A stretch of 64,000 nt of DNA from Meconema thalassinum (lineage: Eukaryota; Arthropoda; Insecta; Orthoptera; Tettigoniidae), in assembly GCA_946902985.2 (NCBI GenBank), contig OX336398.1, positions 232,153,556 through 232,217,555 on the forward strand, in the 5' to 3' direction. Positions 21,691 through 33,147 of the stretch are shown piece by piece. Under the pieces are notes generated by a model that saw only the letters and a list, made by a program, of their open reading frames with translations, ran no database searches and was not told the DNA's origin. How positions within the stretch are numbered: the stretch's first letter is position 1; the number at the start of each line of letters is the position of its first letter. The translations under genes were made by a program, and so were the position numbers.

Positions 21691-22006
21691 TCGGAGAAAG
21701 TCGATAATTTTAAAAAGATTTCCGTAGGCCAAATTGTTTTATTTCAGAATCACCCCTTTTCTATTACTCGGTCTAGCCGCTCCTGTCTTGAATGGCATTT
21801 ACTCGTTTTATTTTCCTGCTTGGACCTCGCCCCTCCAACTGCTTGCATGACGCGCTGGTGCCTTAGGCAACACTCTGCTCGTCTCGTTAATGTTTGTCAA
21901 CACCAATTCCATTTCCTTCTTCACGTGCCGTACTCAACTGCTCCCCGTTTACTTGGTTGATATTAGGACGTCCATATATTTAAACTGCATCATTATTTCG
22001 GCGCTC

Positions 22007-23020
22007 TCATGGTTCACTTCTTCGATACTTTTTTAGGTTGGCAGCGTTGTAGACCGACATTGTTCCTGTGCTTAACTCTTTCACTCTGTATGCATTATTT
22101 CCAAGGTTTCTGACAATAGAATAGGGTCCTATGAACTTTCCGCAGAATTTGCTGAAGATCTTCTTCTCTGGATCCGATGTAGCGGGTCGTTTCACCAAAA
22201 CGAGCTGGTTGATTTCATGATCACGGTGAAACCTCTTATTTCTTACTCGCCGCAATCTGCGGTCTGCTTGTTTTCTCATGTAGGCTCTCGTTCTCTCAAT
22301 TCGCAGGTCAGGTGCTATCATGGGATCATGTGGGCAGTTAATGATGCTTTTGCACGTTCTCACTGGATACTCGTTTTTGTGTAGGACCATGGGGATCTGT
22401 CCTGTTGACTCGTGCCTGGTAGAATTCATGCATGTCTCTACATCCTTAATTTTATCCACCCATTTGTGATGTTCATTGGGAATGAAGATTCTCAAGTATG
22501 ATGTTACACATTTTATTGCTCTCTCACTTGGATTAGCTTGGGCATGTCGGATACTGCTTAAAACGTGTTTTATACCCATGTCCTCCATACCTTTCTTGAA
22601 TTCGGCGCTTGTGAAATATCTGCCATGATCTGACAATATAAATTCTGGTTTTCCAATGATTGGAATAACTCTATTTCGAATACGACTGAGTACTTGTTTC
22701 GATGTAGTTTTCTGAATGGGGCATAATACGACAAACTTAGAAAATACATCAAGGCATACTAGCAAGTGACGGCAACCTCGCCTTCCTTTCGGAATTGGAC
22801 CGAAACAGTCTAGGGCCAGTAGCTCGCAGGGTTTCTGAGGTAGCAATGGTCTAGGATACTGCCTCATTAAATAATTATTGGGCTTTGTCCTCTGACACGG
22901 ATCACAAGTCGTAATGATGTCACATATAGTTGTTCTCATACGTGGCCATGTAAATGTCTCTCCTATTGTCGCTTCGCACTTGTCTAATCCGACGTTCCGT
23001 AACTTTCGTGAGTATGCCAT
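22007..23020 (-). pseudogene. Gypsy integrase
   Basis: This 337-codon open stretch encodes the Ty3/gypsy integrase. The zinc-binding end 'TTCDPCQRTK' is near residues 38-46. The catalytic core has 'LALDCFGP' (Asp71), 'SDHGRYFT' (Asp131) and 'NPSERAIK' (Glu166), a D,D-35-E spacing. The C-terminus ('IGPYSIVRNLGNNAYRVKEL') resembles the usual integrase tail. It inserts the DNA copy into the host genome. It joins the upstream reverse transcriptase frame through a frameshift near 23000 that splits the zinc domain, so no fused polyprotein can be made from this copy as read. Confidence 0.93.
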
Positions 23021-24546
23021 GTCAGTCCTCGCTGTAAAGATGCAGGTACTAATATGCGTAACTTGGTGTGGTCATTATCTATCCATTTGTGCAGCAAATT
23101 GTTGACATAAACATATCTTCCTTCTTTGGCTTTCGCTTCTCGAAATGCAGGTGTTCCTGTAGGTAGTTGCTTTCTGAAGTATTGAATTAATAGCATCATC
23201 CATGGTTCCGCTTCCTGTTCTCGCTGTATCTCACGTAACTCCTCCAAGAATTCCCGGTCCTTCGGTGTTAACTCCAAGTGTTGTACCATCGCTGTTTCTT
23301 CATTATCAGGCTCTGCGTTCCTGCTGAGTGCATCCGGAATCACGTTCATCTTCCCTGGGCAATGCTCAATTTCAATGCTAAACTGCTGAATATATATAGA
23401 CCAACGTGTCACACGTTCGCTTGCCATCGACGTCTTAAACAAGAGTGTTAATGCCTTGTGATCAGTCCTGACAACAATGGGGTAGCCATAAATTATTCGT
23501 TTCCATTGTTGTAGCGCATGAAGAATGGCCAACAGCTCTAGTTCCGTTACAGTATAATTGCGCTCGTGCTTACGCAATTTTCGGCTGACAAATGCCAAAT
23601 ATGTTTTATGTTGCAGGTTAGCTGGATCTTCTTGGTAGAGCATAGCACCTATTCCAATTAGTGAAGCATCCGCTTGGATTATAAATTTGTGCTTGAAATC
23701 TGGATATCCTAACTTAATGCCGTTTTCCAATGGCTGTTTTGTTGCTTGGAACGCCTTCTCACACTCCGCATTCCATAACCATTTATTATTCTTCTTTATC
23801 ATTTCCTGCATTGGAGCTACAGTCTCCGTGTAACCTGGACAGTTTTCCTTAAAGAATCCCGTTACGCCTAAAACAGCCCGAATGTGCTTGACTCTTGTTG
23901 GTGTAGGGAAATTCTTTATCGCTTCGATCTTAGCTGGATTTGGCTTCACTCCCTCCTTGTCAATGATGTGACCCAAATATAAGATCTCGCTCTTGAAGAA
24001 ATGCGATTTCTTCAGGTTTACTTTGAAATTTGATGCATTCAGGTTGCCTAATACTTTATCTAAATTTTCCATGTGAGTTTCAATGTTGTCGGATGGCAGC
24101 AAAATGTCATCAATGTAGCGTACTGTCATCTCCTTAACTTCCTCGGTTAGATTCCGGTCCAGGGCTCGGATTAAAGCACAGCCCGCTGTTATGACTCCAA
24201 AGGGCATTCGGACGAAGCAAAACGTTTGGTTACCGAATAAGAAGCCAGTTAGAAGCTGTGACTTCTCATCCAATTCAATATGGTGGAACGAGCTCGTCAG
24301 GTCAACTGATGAATAAATGCTTTTGTTTTTAAAGTCTTTTAGTACGTCTCTGATAATTGGCGCTCTGTCATACACAGGAAAAATGAGTCTCATGTTGAGA
24401 TTTCTGGCATCTAAACAAAGTCTAATAGATCCATTTGGTTTTGTGACTGCCAAAATCGCATTTAGATAAGGTGTAGGTGTCTTCCTTATCACTCCAGCCT
24501 GTAACATCTCATCTATAATGACCTTAACTTGACAACGATATTTTTA
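22984..24546 (-). pseudogene. Gypsy reverse transcriptase and RNase H
   Basis: A 507-codon open stretch (22984-24507) shows 'KPNGSIRLCLDARNLN' (residues 23-38), 'SSVDLTSSFHHI' with a catalytic Asp at 69, 'FVRMPFGV' and 'RYIDDILL' with the YIDD box at 131-134. RNase H follows from about residue 270, with 'RTDHKALTLLF' near 350. The end ('HTHESYGTSD') begins the integrase zinc domain. A premature stop at 24544-24546 separates it from the protease in the same frame; a second break follows near 23000. Catalytic residues are otherwise present. Confidence 0.93.
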
Positions 24547-25494
24547 AGGAATTGGGTACAATCTACTTTTGAAAGGCGACCAATCCTCGACTTGCATTGA
24601 ATATTTGAAATTTAATATTTTCCCAGGTACTGTATCAAATACTGTTTTGTGCTTCCTTAAAATCTCTTCCAATTGTTTTCTGTGTTCACCCCCAAGTTGA
24701 ATGTCATTGAGCCGCTCCTGTAGTAACTCTTCAAATTGTGCATCACTGTCATCTCCTTCCGTTAATAAAGACCATATCTCCTGGGATTCACTCTCCTTAT
24801 CTAGTTCCACAACAGCTCCTTCTATGATGTTATCTTCTGCCTTTCGTATCTCCTCTTCCTTCTCTTCCGATATTGCTTCCAATGCCCAAGACTTTACATC
24901 TCTTCCGGTGGTGATTTCATCCATATGCAATCCCACGTTCTTCAGCTGATCATACGCTCTAAAACTGACTGTATTCTTGTGCAAATCTATCACTGCTTGA
25001 TAGTCACAAATAAAATTTGCACCAAGAATTATATTGAAATTCATCTTTGCCATGATAATGAATGTTTGCCCAAAAGTGTGTTCCAATATGTTCAGCTCTA
25101 AGTATGCCTGACGTTTACAAGTGACGGTGCGTTCAGGAATAACACCCCTCACTTTGAGCTGTGGTACGGGAATTACAGGAATATTCTGACTCCATCCCAA
25201 CTCTCGAACCAAGGCCTCCGATACCAGACTGATCTGCGACCCCGTATCCAATAAACATCTTATATTAATTCCACCAATCCTCGCGTAAATAATGGGTAAC
25301 TGCCTAATTTCATCGTTCCGTGGTTTCACCGTCTCCTCCAGGCAGTCTTCTGGCAAAGCAATCCATTCTTGTATGTTCGCTACTATCCATCCATCTTCAA
25401 CTTCCGACTGTTGCGTTTGTAGACTGTCTTCTTTATCCAAATTTAGCATTTTTTTAAGCTCCGGTGCGACTCCCATCATCCGTTTGTCGCCCAT
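24544..25494 (-). pseudogene. Gypsy protease region
   Basis: This 316-codon open stretch has the aspartic-protease signature L-L-D-T-G-S at about residues 81-86 (near 25248), with 'IILGANF' further on as the second half of a retropepsin-like fold. The C-terminal part ('LRKHKTVFD', 'YSMQVEDWSPFKSR') is the linker into reverse transcriptase. It is in the same frame as the polymerase and a different frame from gag. A gag-pol frameshift is common in this family, but damage could equally explain it. It ends at the stop 24544-24546. Confidence 0.88.
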
Positions 25495-25519
25495 GCCCTT
25501 GATATTCCTCTTGTCTCAG

Positions 25520-26851
25520 TAGACTTCCAGTTTCCTCAGTATGTGTGTCTGGATTCTTCATGTTCCCAATGGCTTTTTCCCATCTTCCTAGCTCTCCACC
25601 TTGACTAGCGTTTAATTCCTCTAGGTAATTTTGTGATTGAGCGTGCCTATCATCCCAGTCATTTCGATAATTTCGCCCCTCTCCTTGATTTTGATCTCTC
25701 CTTCCTTTCCATCTTTGATTAGCATTGTAATCACCGTATCTTCCATAAGGCCTGTCATTTCTTCGATTTTCACGCCATTGCTGATATCCTCTCTGTTGAT
25801 ATCTATTGTTGCCTTGATATGACCTATTGTTATAGTTATTCTCGTTACGCTGTTATGGTCTGTTTTCTCCTTCTTCCTGGTTTCGCCTAGGTGTGGAAGT
25901 GCTTGTATTAGTACCCTGCGTTTTAGTGTTTGCCTGCTTTGGTTTTATGACCTCTGTCGTATTGACTAACTCCAGCTGTCTTCCTCCTCTATAATGATTA
26001 TGAGATGTAGTCTCATCTATCTGGCGTAATATCTGCTCTGCATGTAAGGCCGTACTAACGTTCGCTGCGACTAGTACTTGTTGCACGTTGACTGGTAATT
26101 GCCGCGCTATTGTCATCACCAGATCCGCTTCATTTAAAGGGTAATCAAGGTCACGAAATTTTAGCATTTGCATGTTAAAGAAATCTGAGTATTTCGTTTG
26201 CTGGGTAGTTTGGTATTTTCTAGAGTAAAGCTCCATCCTTAGACTCTGTTGTATTGCTGGCGACCAGTATTTGCGCAGAAACGCTAATTTGAAATCTGAC
26301 ATGGTTCCAAATGTATATTTGAAGCTTAAAAACCATGTAAGGACATTTCCTGATAAAAATATCTCCATCATCCTCAATCTACGTGCTTCAGGTACCCCAG
26401 TGTCATTGTAATGATCTTCAATTTCTTTAATAAAAGCTTTGGGTGTCACCCCTGAATTCTCCGTGTATTTCTGCGGTTTATAATCGTTCGAGCGAATTAC
26501 CTGGCTAAGTTGTGTGGGCTTATGACCGTCTTGTGGCGCGGAACTCCTTTCAATATTCTTGCGAAACCCTTCCGTGTTTGCTGTTAATGGGCTCTCTGTC
26601 TGAGCTTGACTCCCTGCTGTGCTTTCCTCCCCTGGGCTGTTTGAGTCTTCCTGCTTGTCTTTCAATGTTCCCGTTTTAAATATCGCGGATTGTTCTAACG
26701 ACCTCAGTTCGGCTTTAATGATCCTGTCTGTTTGCTCTTTAAGTTTACTCTTAATTTCTTGCTCTAATGCTTGAATACGAGTATGATTTTCGCCTACTGT
26801 TTTTAGGATGGTTGATCTTTCCTCTTTAGAATCGATATTCATTTTCGCCAA
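25520..26851 (-). pseudogene. Gypsy gag, capsid-like region with Q/N/R-rich tail
   Basis: The 332-codon stretch 25853-26851 contains 'MMEIFLSGNVLTWFLSFKYTFGTMSDFKLAFLRKYW', matching the retrotransposon gag capsid pattern (W-x-F ... F...L...Y). The segment before it is charged and helical. A TAA at 25853-25855 interrupts it. The same frame then continues to about 25520 as a tail rich in Asn, Gln, Arg, Gly and Tyr, with no CCHC knuckle visible. The tail may bind RNA instead; that is an inference. Confidence 0.85.
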
Positions 26852-27813
26852 TCTTTCCTTATTTGCTCCTTAATCGTGCTTACTTTCTCTTCAATCTGGC
26901 TTTTAGTGTCATCCTGATTGCTTTCTATCTGGCTCAACCTTTCGTCGATGGTATTCTTTAATTGATTCTGATCCGCTTCTAGGCTTTTCCATTGCTCCGC
27001 TGATTTTATTTCGAGAAGATCCATATCTTTAATTTTGCCGGATATATTTTCATCTAGCGCTGATAATTGTTGTTGAATGACTTTGCCGCTCTTTTCCTTT
27101 TCCATAAATCGTCCTTCTAACTTATCCTGAGCTATCTTGACCTCGCTTGTATTCATAGTGCACGCTAGTTCAATTTTCTCTAATTTAGCTAACACCGTTT
27201 CATCCAGAATGCTAAGTTTTTGATCAAAAATACTTTCCATTTTCTTAATCTGGTCTAATTGTTTTTCATTATTTTTACTAACATCTAGGGCCAGTAATAC
27301 CATCTGTTGATTAGTGTGATCTTTCATCTCTGCGGTTAACGAAGCTAATTGGTTCGTGTTTTTAACCTTCTGCGCCTCTAACTGCGAATTTATAGTGTCA
27401 TTAATTTCATTTTTTAGTTATCTAGCTTGTTCCGCCTGATATTCATTTTGTTCAATCCTACTGTTATTTAATTGTGTCCGCAATGATTCACTTTGTTCGG
27501 ACAATTTGTTTATAGACTCACTTTGTTCTAACAAACTATTGTTTATTTGTTCAGATAATTTCGCGTTTAATGCTTCACTTTGTTCTACCATAGTATTGTT
27601 TATTTGTTCAGATAATTTCACGTTTAATGCTTCACTTTGTTCTAACATACTAGTGTTTAATGATTCACTTTGTTCTCATAGTTTAGTGTTTATTTGTTCA
27701 GATAATTTCGTGTTTAGTGATTCACTTTGTTCTGCCAATTTAGTGTCCAACAATTCCTGTGTTCTCCTAGCCGCACTCTCAATGATTTCTTGAATCTGTT
27801 CCACCGTTGCCAT
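26839..27813 (-). pseudogene. Gypsy gag N-terminal coiled-coil region with repeats
   Basis: It starts at ATG 27813 ('MATVEQIQEII'). About 320 codons of strongly heptad-like sequence follow, with recurring 'LSEQINN', 'EQSEALN' and 'EQSESLN' units, then 'LDQIKKMESIFDQKL' and 'KDMDLLEIKSAEQW'. Stops at 27676-27678 and 27418-27420 interrupt one otherwise continuous frame. A frameshift near 26845 leads into the capsid region. Long coiled coils are unusual at a gypsy Gag N-terminus and could serve multimerisation. Confidence 0.7.
27480..27765. repeat. Minisatellite encoding the coiled-coil units
   Basis: TTCACTTTGTTC recurs at roughly 33-bp or 66-bp intervals, alternating with GTTTATTTGTTCAGATAATTT. 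The period is a multiple of three, so unit gain or loss keeps the reading frame. Confidence 0.85.
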
Positions 27814-28520
27814 CTTGTACACTTTATATGAGACATTAGGGAAATGGCATAAAGCAATGCCCTTTGACACACACATACAATCCAATGCACATTTAATTTC
27901 TTTACCCTACTCAGTTCATTTATTTTTACATTTAATCCCACTAGTCGATTGCATCTCTGAGTAGTTCTAATTTTACTCAATTTAATTTAAACCCAAACAC
28001 ATATTTAGTCATTAAATTTTCATCCTGATCTGTTATTAACACTGACTAATTAACAAAGTATTAATTGTCATTTAAGGCTTCCAGCCTCCTAACATTTTCA
28101 TGAGTTTGACTTTCTAAACAAATCTAGTTTTAACTTTAATCATTGGGCGCCCGGTATCACGTATATTACCTTTTACTTTAATTCGATAGACAAAAACGTG
28201 AACCGTATTTTACATTGCAAACTCCTGATTTTAATTTACCTTTCACACATTTGGCGGTATCCACTTCGCCTCAATTACTTTTAATAAAATATCACTTTCC
28301 GGTGATTAAAATACTGTCATATCTGCCTGCACTTGCGGCATGTCAGTTTTACTCAAATACGCCAACTAAATGTGTTCCAGCAGCGAATCAGCAACAAAAT
28401 TACACCTTCATTGTTGCGTCAGTTTGAAAACCCAACTACGCTTACATTGACATGTGCAAAATCTTTGCCGTTACACCACAGTGAACTGCCCCACGCTTGG
28501 CCGCGCCAGTTTACCTCCTA
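27814..28520 (-). other. Gypsy 5' leader with candidate primer-binding site
   Basis: Non-coding leader between the 5' LTR and the gag start. On the minus strand, TAGGAGGTAAACTGGCGCGG follows the LTR; the TGGCGCGGCCAAGC within it is the best candidate primer site but lies about a dozen bases inside, and the tRNA was not identified. Confidence 0.45.
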
Positions 28521-31232
28521 TGAACCCTTCAGAATAGCAGTGTTTATATGCAAGAATCTTAATCAAGGGGTCGCGCTCAGTTCCTATGTGATGTTTACGT
28601 TCGCCAAACAACATGCTCTACTGAGGTAAGGGTCATAGGATTAAAACTATAATTAAGAAAGAAAGGTGACAAGACGTAAAATAATAACATGATTTAATGA
28701 CTAATAGTGCATAAAAAGAATATAAACAACAATAATAAAAAATCCTCCCTGAATTTTCCCATGACAGGGATATCTATCAATGCTGAGGAGTCAGACGGAT
28801 CTCCCCTTTATTAAAATGTGGATCCTGGTTCCACTAACTTGCAAATTTGGATTTTATGTACGCGTAATGACTAACTACGAGGAATGAGTACTTTGGATGA
28901 CTGTTCGTTTACAACGGGTTAACAGCCACGGTGCTCACGAACAATCATCTCGTAAATCAACGTTTATGGATATGGAACATGACACTAATAAAAACCCTTA
29001 AAAATGTAATGCTGACACACACACACTAAAATCTACTATTTACAGGAATCTCTCTCGAGACCCTAATTTAGCGCGATGACGCACTTGACAATGAGCTGCC
29101 AACACCGGCCAATTGCTCAATACACAAGCAAGGAAATACAGCATAGCACGTGACTTCACGGGTCACTGAATGGAATATAAACATGGACTAAACCAACAAC
29201 AACAAAAGTCTGACTAGCTGATATTACTTTATATGAACAAAACTGCATGTTAAGCTAACGCTTCGGAGATTATCGTGATTCGTAGGCAACTCCCATTTAT
29301 TTAAACAATTTTTATCATTGATCAGTTCTTAATTCTGTATTTCAAGTAATTACGGTGCCACAAGCACTCTCCACTAATGACCTCGCTAGCAACCTTCAGT
29401 CCGTCTTGTGAAACATCTCCCCCTTTTCTCAATACCTGTCATCGTCCCAACTCCAGTGTGTAAAAATAACTGACCAGCTGTGCCGTTAACTCAAAGAATC
29501 AACAGCAGCAAATCTCAACCACCTCAACAAATGGTCAGACATTAATCAAAATATCCACAATTGTCCTCGCAAGGTCACAATATGGATTTGGCATCAAGCT
29601 GACAGAAATCAGTCTACGCTGAAATTCCCGCTTGTAATGACCACAAATACACACACTCACACTTCTGGGAATGACATCACGTTTTTCACACAGGTCGGCT
29701 GAATAGGTGCTCGCAAACTATTTAAAAAAAAATATATTAAAACCTACGATAGAGCTGACTGCTCTTCGTCACAAATCACATTGCTCCACAGGCAATAATT
29801 TCTCTGAATCTGATCAATAATAAACCTTAAAAAAATTAATTACCCTCCAATCTACTGTATAATTATATTACTTCAGTCCTACTTCTGAAACACAACATAT
29901 CTCCGAGAGACGTTTTTAACCGCATTGCGTAACATATGCAAACACGGTCGTCCACATAGCTACGTTAGTTAAAACAACAAACAAAAACAAGAACCTTCCA
30001 CTAATAACATATGCGAGCTGTTTCCATGCAAAAGGTGTGTCAGACCAAAACTAAATATACTACGTTAATCACACAAGCAAATTATTTACAAAACAAAATA
30101 TGTCCCATACACCATAAGTTAATCTATCAGATAATAAGAATATTATTCAGTACTCATCCTCGGCCAGTCACCCGTCAAAGAACATCAGCAGCCATCTACC
30201 AACTGGATGCTTCTTATCTCATTTCAACCATCTTGACGGAGTGTTGATAGTTCCAGGCTTCTTCAATGGTAAGCGATGTCATCTCTCGTGCTGATTCAAA
30301 AAGTTAAATTATTATACACTTGATATCTGACTACTAAATTCGCCGTTTCAGGTACTACTTTCCCCGGAACTGTTCGTTGGCGAATTATCGATGATACTGC
30401 CCCTACAAAATATAGTACTATGACACTGAATTTAACACATTTATTAATAATTTCTGTGTCCTTGATGACACGCAAAATAATAGCTTCCGTCCTCAGACGA
30501 ACAAAAGTAATAAACCCTACGTCCTCAGACGTACAAAAGTAATAGCCTACGTCCTCAGACGAACAAACGTAATGAGCCATGTCTTGGCTCTTCACGCCAC
30601 TTATAAATGAACCGGCCCTAGGTATTGATAGTGGGGGAAATTATACAAAAATTTCTCAAAATAATAGTGGTACAGGAATGAAATAAATATCGTTGAACTC
30701 GAAAAATAGCGCAGGTCAAGAATATGCCCATTAATCCTAGAATCGATCGTAGAGATGTTGTCTAGCCGATCTCCCGCGTTAATGCTAGCCATAGCGTGCC
30801 CAAGCTAGACTTGCCGCGCTGGTAAGCATTCTTCTCCCATTGGTTCCACATTTTCTGTAACTTGGCGGTTTTTATCAGACCTTGGCCTAGTAGGAGTGTC
30901 TAGTATTTTCATCAGCCACTCACGTTACTGCATCATATTTTTTCTAGGCGCGAATATTACAATGAACATACCAGAAGCGTGTCTCACTGCGCGTCGCTTC
31001 TATTTTGAGGTGGCCACCACCTGTCCTTCTGAATCATTGCTAGGTCTTTCTTTTCACAATCCTAAGTATTTAGCCTTTTGTCAAACTGCTGCAGGTATTT
31101 CCTCATTGTCTCCAACCAATGCTTGAAATTTCCTCATCTCCGTCTGGCTATTTTCATGATGCTGGTGGAAATATTTATTAATTGAAGAAATAAAACATCG
31201 AATCATTTATCCATCAGAGGTTAAAGGGTTCA
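28521..31232 (-). repeat. Gypsy LTR, right (5' LTR in sense), 2712 bp
   Basis: Longer partner of 19362-21661. It contains the extra segment 29571-29985, which is A/T-rich, non-coding and without terminal repeats. A deletion in the left LTR is therefore likelier than an insertion here. Confidence 0.95.
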
Positions 31233-31236
31233 ATAC

Positions 31237-31583
31237 ATCCTGCCGTTTGGCCACCACTGTCAGACAAACTGCGTATGTGGTCAGGAGAACTCCTAAACAT
31301 AAGCAGTTCTCCTGGTAAGCACGCAATTTGCAAGACAGTGGTGGCTAAATGGCAGGATATCTTACAGGGGAGTTTTGTCTCTCGTTTACGGGTTGGTGGG
31401 ACTCGCGATCGGCGATGTCATTTCAAATGTTTGTCAACACACCCACACAAGGGCGACTGTTGCCGTAATGGCGTCTCATCCTTGCCAATAGATGCAGGTA
31501 CACAGCGCACCTGCACGGAATGCCGACCGCAGCGCTGCAACGGCGTAATATCACAACGGGTATTACTTAACAAACAGCCCTCG
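31237..31583. mobile_element. Fold-back mariner-like element, right arm and centre
   Basis: It contains the centre of the palindrome (CAGGAGAACT...AGTTCTCCTGG near 31287-31315) and the right arm, ending CGGGTATTACTTAAC...CAGCCCTCG before TA. Together with 19137-19361 it forms one inverted-repeat element with arms of about 280 bp. Confidence 0.88.
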
Positions 31584-31730
31584 TAGTTACTTACTCTTAC
31601 TCTCCTAGCTCCACAAACCGCAGTCGGTTCTTGGTCTTGTCAAATACCCTCCTCCACCCAGTTCCGTCCTTGGCATCTTCCTCTCGTGCTCCTAGTAGCT
31701 TGATGTCCTGGTACCGATTAACTCTTTCAG

Positions 31731-32246
31731 GCGGCTCCGGTGGCGTAGTTGGTAGCATGCTGAGCTTCTATACCAAAGGTCACGGGTTCAAACCCGGCCG
31801 AAGTCGTCTGTTGTTTTACGAGGGTTAAAAATCCCTTCATTATGCCTTCCTTCGGAGGGGAAGTGAAGCCAGCGCGGCGGCCCCATATCAAAGATTTATG
31901 GCATGAAAAATAACCTTCCACTAACTACAGTTGTGTGAAGCAAAAATTTGTAGGTTTGATAACGCTCTATTAGTTCCAACGTTCATCGCCAGGGGCTGAC
32001 TGCAGTGCCATTTAGTAGCCAAGTCCGCAAGCTAGGTGTCGTGGACGGTAGTATCTGGTAGCAAAAGTAGGGACTACTTGAAATTATCGTCTGCAGTCCT
32101 TACTTGAATTAAAACAGATAACGCACACTAATACAGTCATCACAATTAACACTGGTTATCAGACAGATTCTACACACACCCAAAGTACACGGGGCTACAT
32201 GACCACGTTGTCGCAGCCCCTAAACTGAGGAACCAACCAACCAACC
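31731..32246 (+). mobile_element. SINE-A, full-length reference copy (516 bp)
   Basis: The tRNA-like head has box A (TGGCGTAGTTGG) and box B (GGTTCAAACCC) at tRNA spacing. A long body follows, ending in an (AACC)n tail. It is flanked by a 12-bp duplication, TAACTCTTTCAG on the left (31719-31730) and TAACTTTTTCAG on the right (32247-32258). At 516 bp it is long for a SINE. About ten copies or fragments occur in this window in both orientations. Confidence 0.94.
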
Positions 32247-32331
32247 TAACTTTTTCAGGTTAGGTGGTGCAAAAATGAACCACCAGCTGTCATCGCTTCG
32301 ATGCACTCTCTGTACCACGTTGAGTTATGAT

Positions 32332-33139
32332 TAGAGCTCGGATTTTTAGGTAAATATTTCTTTATGTAAATACATATTTTAAGCTTTTGTACTATAAATA
32401 CATACATTCCTGCTCTTCACTTAGTAGCACATAAAAATATAAAATATTTACATTTTTAAAATCAGTACAGTTTATTGCTTTTTTGGCTCTGTGTTACTTC
32501 AACGGGCAAAAACCTGTGAGCTATCTAATCTTCATGCAGAGCGTATGTCAGCTCGCATCTGTGTTATTCTTAACTTCTTGTCGCCCTGTGCCACTCACTG
32601 TGGAAGCCGGGGATTTCCTTGTCCATAGCCATATTGTACCACGTGCTAGACCTCCCCCTCCTCCAGCTACCTGGACTAGCACTGTGAAGTGTAAGGCAGT
32701 TCTACGATGCCTAAAGTACAACTACAAGTTATCGTCTATTGCAGAATTTAAAGATAATTTTACTTCTGATGGGAGCGTTCTGTTCTGCCAACCATGTGGG
32801 AAAGCAATCAAGACTGAACAGCGATCTTAAATTACACAACACCTCAAGGGCAAGAAACATAATGCCGCAGTTTCGCGCCTTCAGAATAAGTGTTTCGCGA
32901 TAATCATCAGTCATTTGTGCTGGACAACTTAAAGATGTATCACGTTGTGTATTGTAATGCTTCAGCAGTCAGTGAGACATTGAAGAAATTGCATTCGTGA
33001 GTACTGCATATTGTTTATATTCACATTAATAAACTAAATTATAATTAAATATTCTTACTTTTTTGTCACATATTTCAGGTATTTTTAATACATAAAAAAA
33101 TATTTTCCCGACTTTTAGCACCTACAAATCCGAGCCCTA
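32332..33139 (+). mobile_element. hAT-type DNA transposon, short non-autonomous copy
   Basis: Terminal inverted repeats TAGAGCTCGGATTTTTAGGT (left) and, reversed, TAGGGCTCGGATTTGTAGGT (right) are flanked by an 8-bp duplication, GTTATGAT and GTCATGAT, the size expected for hAT. At 808 bp it is too short for a transposase gene and keeps only a zinc-finger segment. It sits just before a LINE fragment. Confidence 0.85.
32483..32905 (+). pseudogene. BED-like zinc-finger fragment in the hAT element
   Basis: The open stretch ends at a TAA (32828-32830) in the middle of a zinc-finger motif: 'VLFCQPCGKAI', the stop, then 'ITQHLKGKKHNAAVSRLQ'. The C..C...H...H arrangement fits the N-terminal DNA-binding finger of hAT transposases and the CGGBP1-like proteins derived from them. 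The front part ('FLTSCRPVPLTV', 'RARPPPPPAT') has no clear motif, so the real start is unknown. No catalytic domain follows. It might bind the element's ends if expressed; that is speculative. Confidence 0.6.
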
Positions 33140-33147
33140 GTCATGAT

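Larger units (their letters stand above)
19362..31232 (-). mobile_element. Ty3/gypsy LTR retrotransposon, full length, broken reading frames
   Basis: It is bounded by LTRs that start TGAACCCTT and end AAGGGTTCA, and flanked by the 4-bp duplication ATAC (19358-19361 and 31233-31236), as usual for Ty3/gypsy. On the minus strand the order is coiled-coil plus capsid-like gag, protease, reverse transcriptase, RNase H, integrase. Integrase after RNase H marks Ty3/gypsy. No envelope gene lies between integrase and the 3' LTR. Two differences were seen by eye in the first 440 LTR bases, so the insertion looks young, yet the coding path has stops and frameshifts. Confidence 0.95.

Noticed and set aside
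21662..22006. Envelope gene between gypsy integrase and the 3' LTR
   Set aside because: Only about 345 bases are available, with no signal peptide, transmembrane segment or open frame, so the element is not retrovirus-like in that respect.
31731..31810. Genuine tRNA gene
   Set aside because: The same head is attached to a shared 430-bp body in many copies with target duplications, so it is a SINE.
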